A DNA stretch of 39,412 nucleotides from an uncultured Lachnospiraceae bacterium (GTDB taxonomy: Bacteria; Bacillota; Clostridia; Lachnospirales; Lachnospiraceae), in the NCBI GenBank assembly GCA_902767135.1, contig CACXGE010000103.1, positions 1 to 39,412 on the forward strand. Direction: 5' to 3'. Made by a program: the position numbers and the translations under genes. The notes below the pieces were generated by a model. That model worked only from the letters and a program-made list of their open reading frames with translations. It searched no databases and was not told the DNA's origin. Of the stretch, positions 39,332 through 39,412 are shown one piece after another; position 1 is the stretch's first letter, and each line of letters begins with the position of its first letter.

Positions 39332-39412
39332 TGATCCCCTTTAAGTAGACAAGGTAAATAACCAAATCTACTTAAGGGGGATTTTTTATGTCCAAATATC
39401 CTGCAGAATTAA
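39332..39412 (+). mobile_element. Left end of a probable IS3-family insertion sequence
   Basis: TGATCCCCTTTAAGTAGAC begins at 39332 as a possible terminal inverted repeat. A 16-bp stem (39334-39349 with 39367-39382, one mismatch) directly precedes an ORF starting at 39388. The stem contains the ribosome-binding site, a known way insertion sequences silence outside transcription. The element runs out of the window. Confidence 0.5.
39388..39412 (+). CDS. Start of a transposase OrfA (partial)
   Basis: Only eight codons are visible (MSKYPAEL). IS3-group OrfA proteins often begin MSKYS or MTKYS. AAGGGGGA lies 6 bases upstream, locked in a hairpin. The identity rests on the IS-like end and this short start, so it is tentative. 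Confidence 0.4.

Overview
The window is low-GC, mostly minus-strand-coded chromosomal DNA from a spore-forming, probably motile anaerobic Firmicute, most likely a Lachnospiraceae-type Clostridium. Sporulation is shown by yqfC and yqfD. Motility is suggested by a FliK-like protein, a FlhB C-terminal paralogue, a cytosolic chemoreceptor and a near-perfect sigma-28 promoter. Gene order around ffh-rpsP-khpA-rimM-trmD-rplS-rbgA-rnhB-FliK-like-FlhB-like-yraN is the conserved Firmicute order (compare B. subtilis ylxM to ylqH). No tRNA, rRNA or CRISPR array was seen.

Region 1 (1-6.6 kb): phoH and yqfD on the minus strand, with yqfC on the opposite strand; pdp; an orphan 88-codon gene behind a sigma-28 promoter; a zinc-ribbon membrane protein; rlmH. 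Region 2 (6.7-9.8 kb): a minus-strand cluster of an S1 protein, a YdjM-like membrane protein, dtd and an AI-2E-family membrane protein. Region 3 (10.1-13.3 kb): a TtcA-like thiolase, a tyrosine recombinase, and an SOS divergon of lexA and a LysM/YneA-like division inhibitor with three LexA boxes. Region 4 (13.3-17.9 kb): moxR, DUF58 and transglutaminase genes. Region 5 (18-24.2 kb): FAH-family hydrolase, RluA-type pseudouridine synthase, UPF0303 protein, luxS, a GH13 protein that has lost its catalytic residues, and pgeF. Region 6 (24.2-34.3 kb): the long ylxM-ffh to yraN translation, secretion and flagellar run. Region 7 (34.5-39.4 kb): a small chemoreceptor, then a GntR-ATPase-permease-permease-CPBP operon, and the left end of a probable IS3-type element at the window edge.

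The most unusual structure is a network of dispersed palindromes in the gaps. Family A has GTAACAGTTCAGCC-type arms. Family B has GTATCTGTTCAG-type arms. The two appear to be the same hairpin with compensatory arm changes. A 133-134 bp composite element with terminal inverted repeats is built on family A, in two good copies (84-216 and 5890-6023). A third, diverged copy (17923-18061) carries a family B head. One copy supplies the last codons of phoH, and several palindromes lie in the gap where yqfC and yqfD point away from each other.

All calls come from reading the sequence and from remembered family features. No database search was run.
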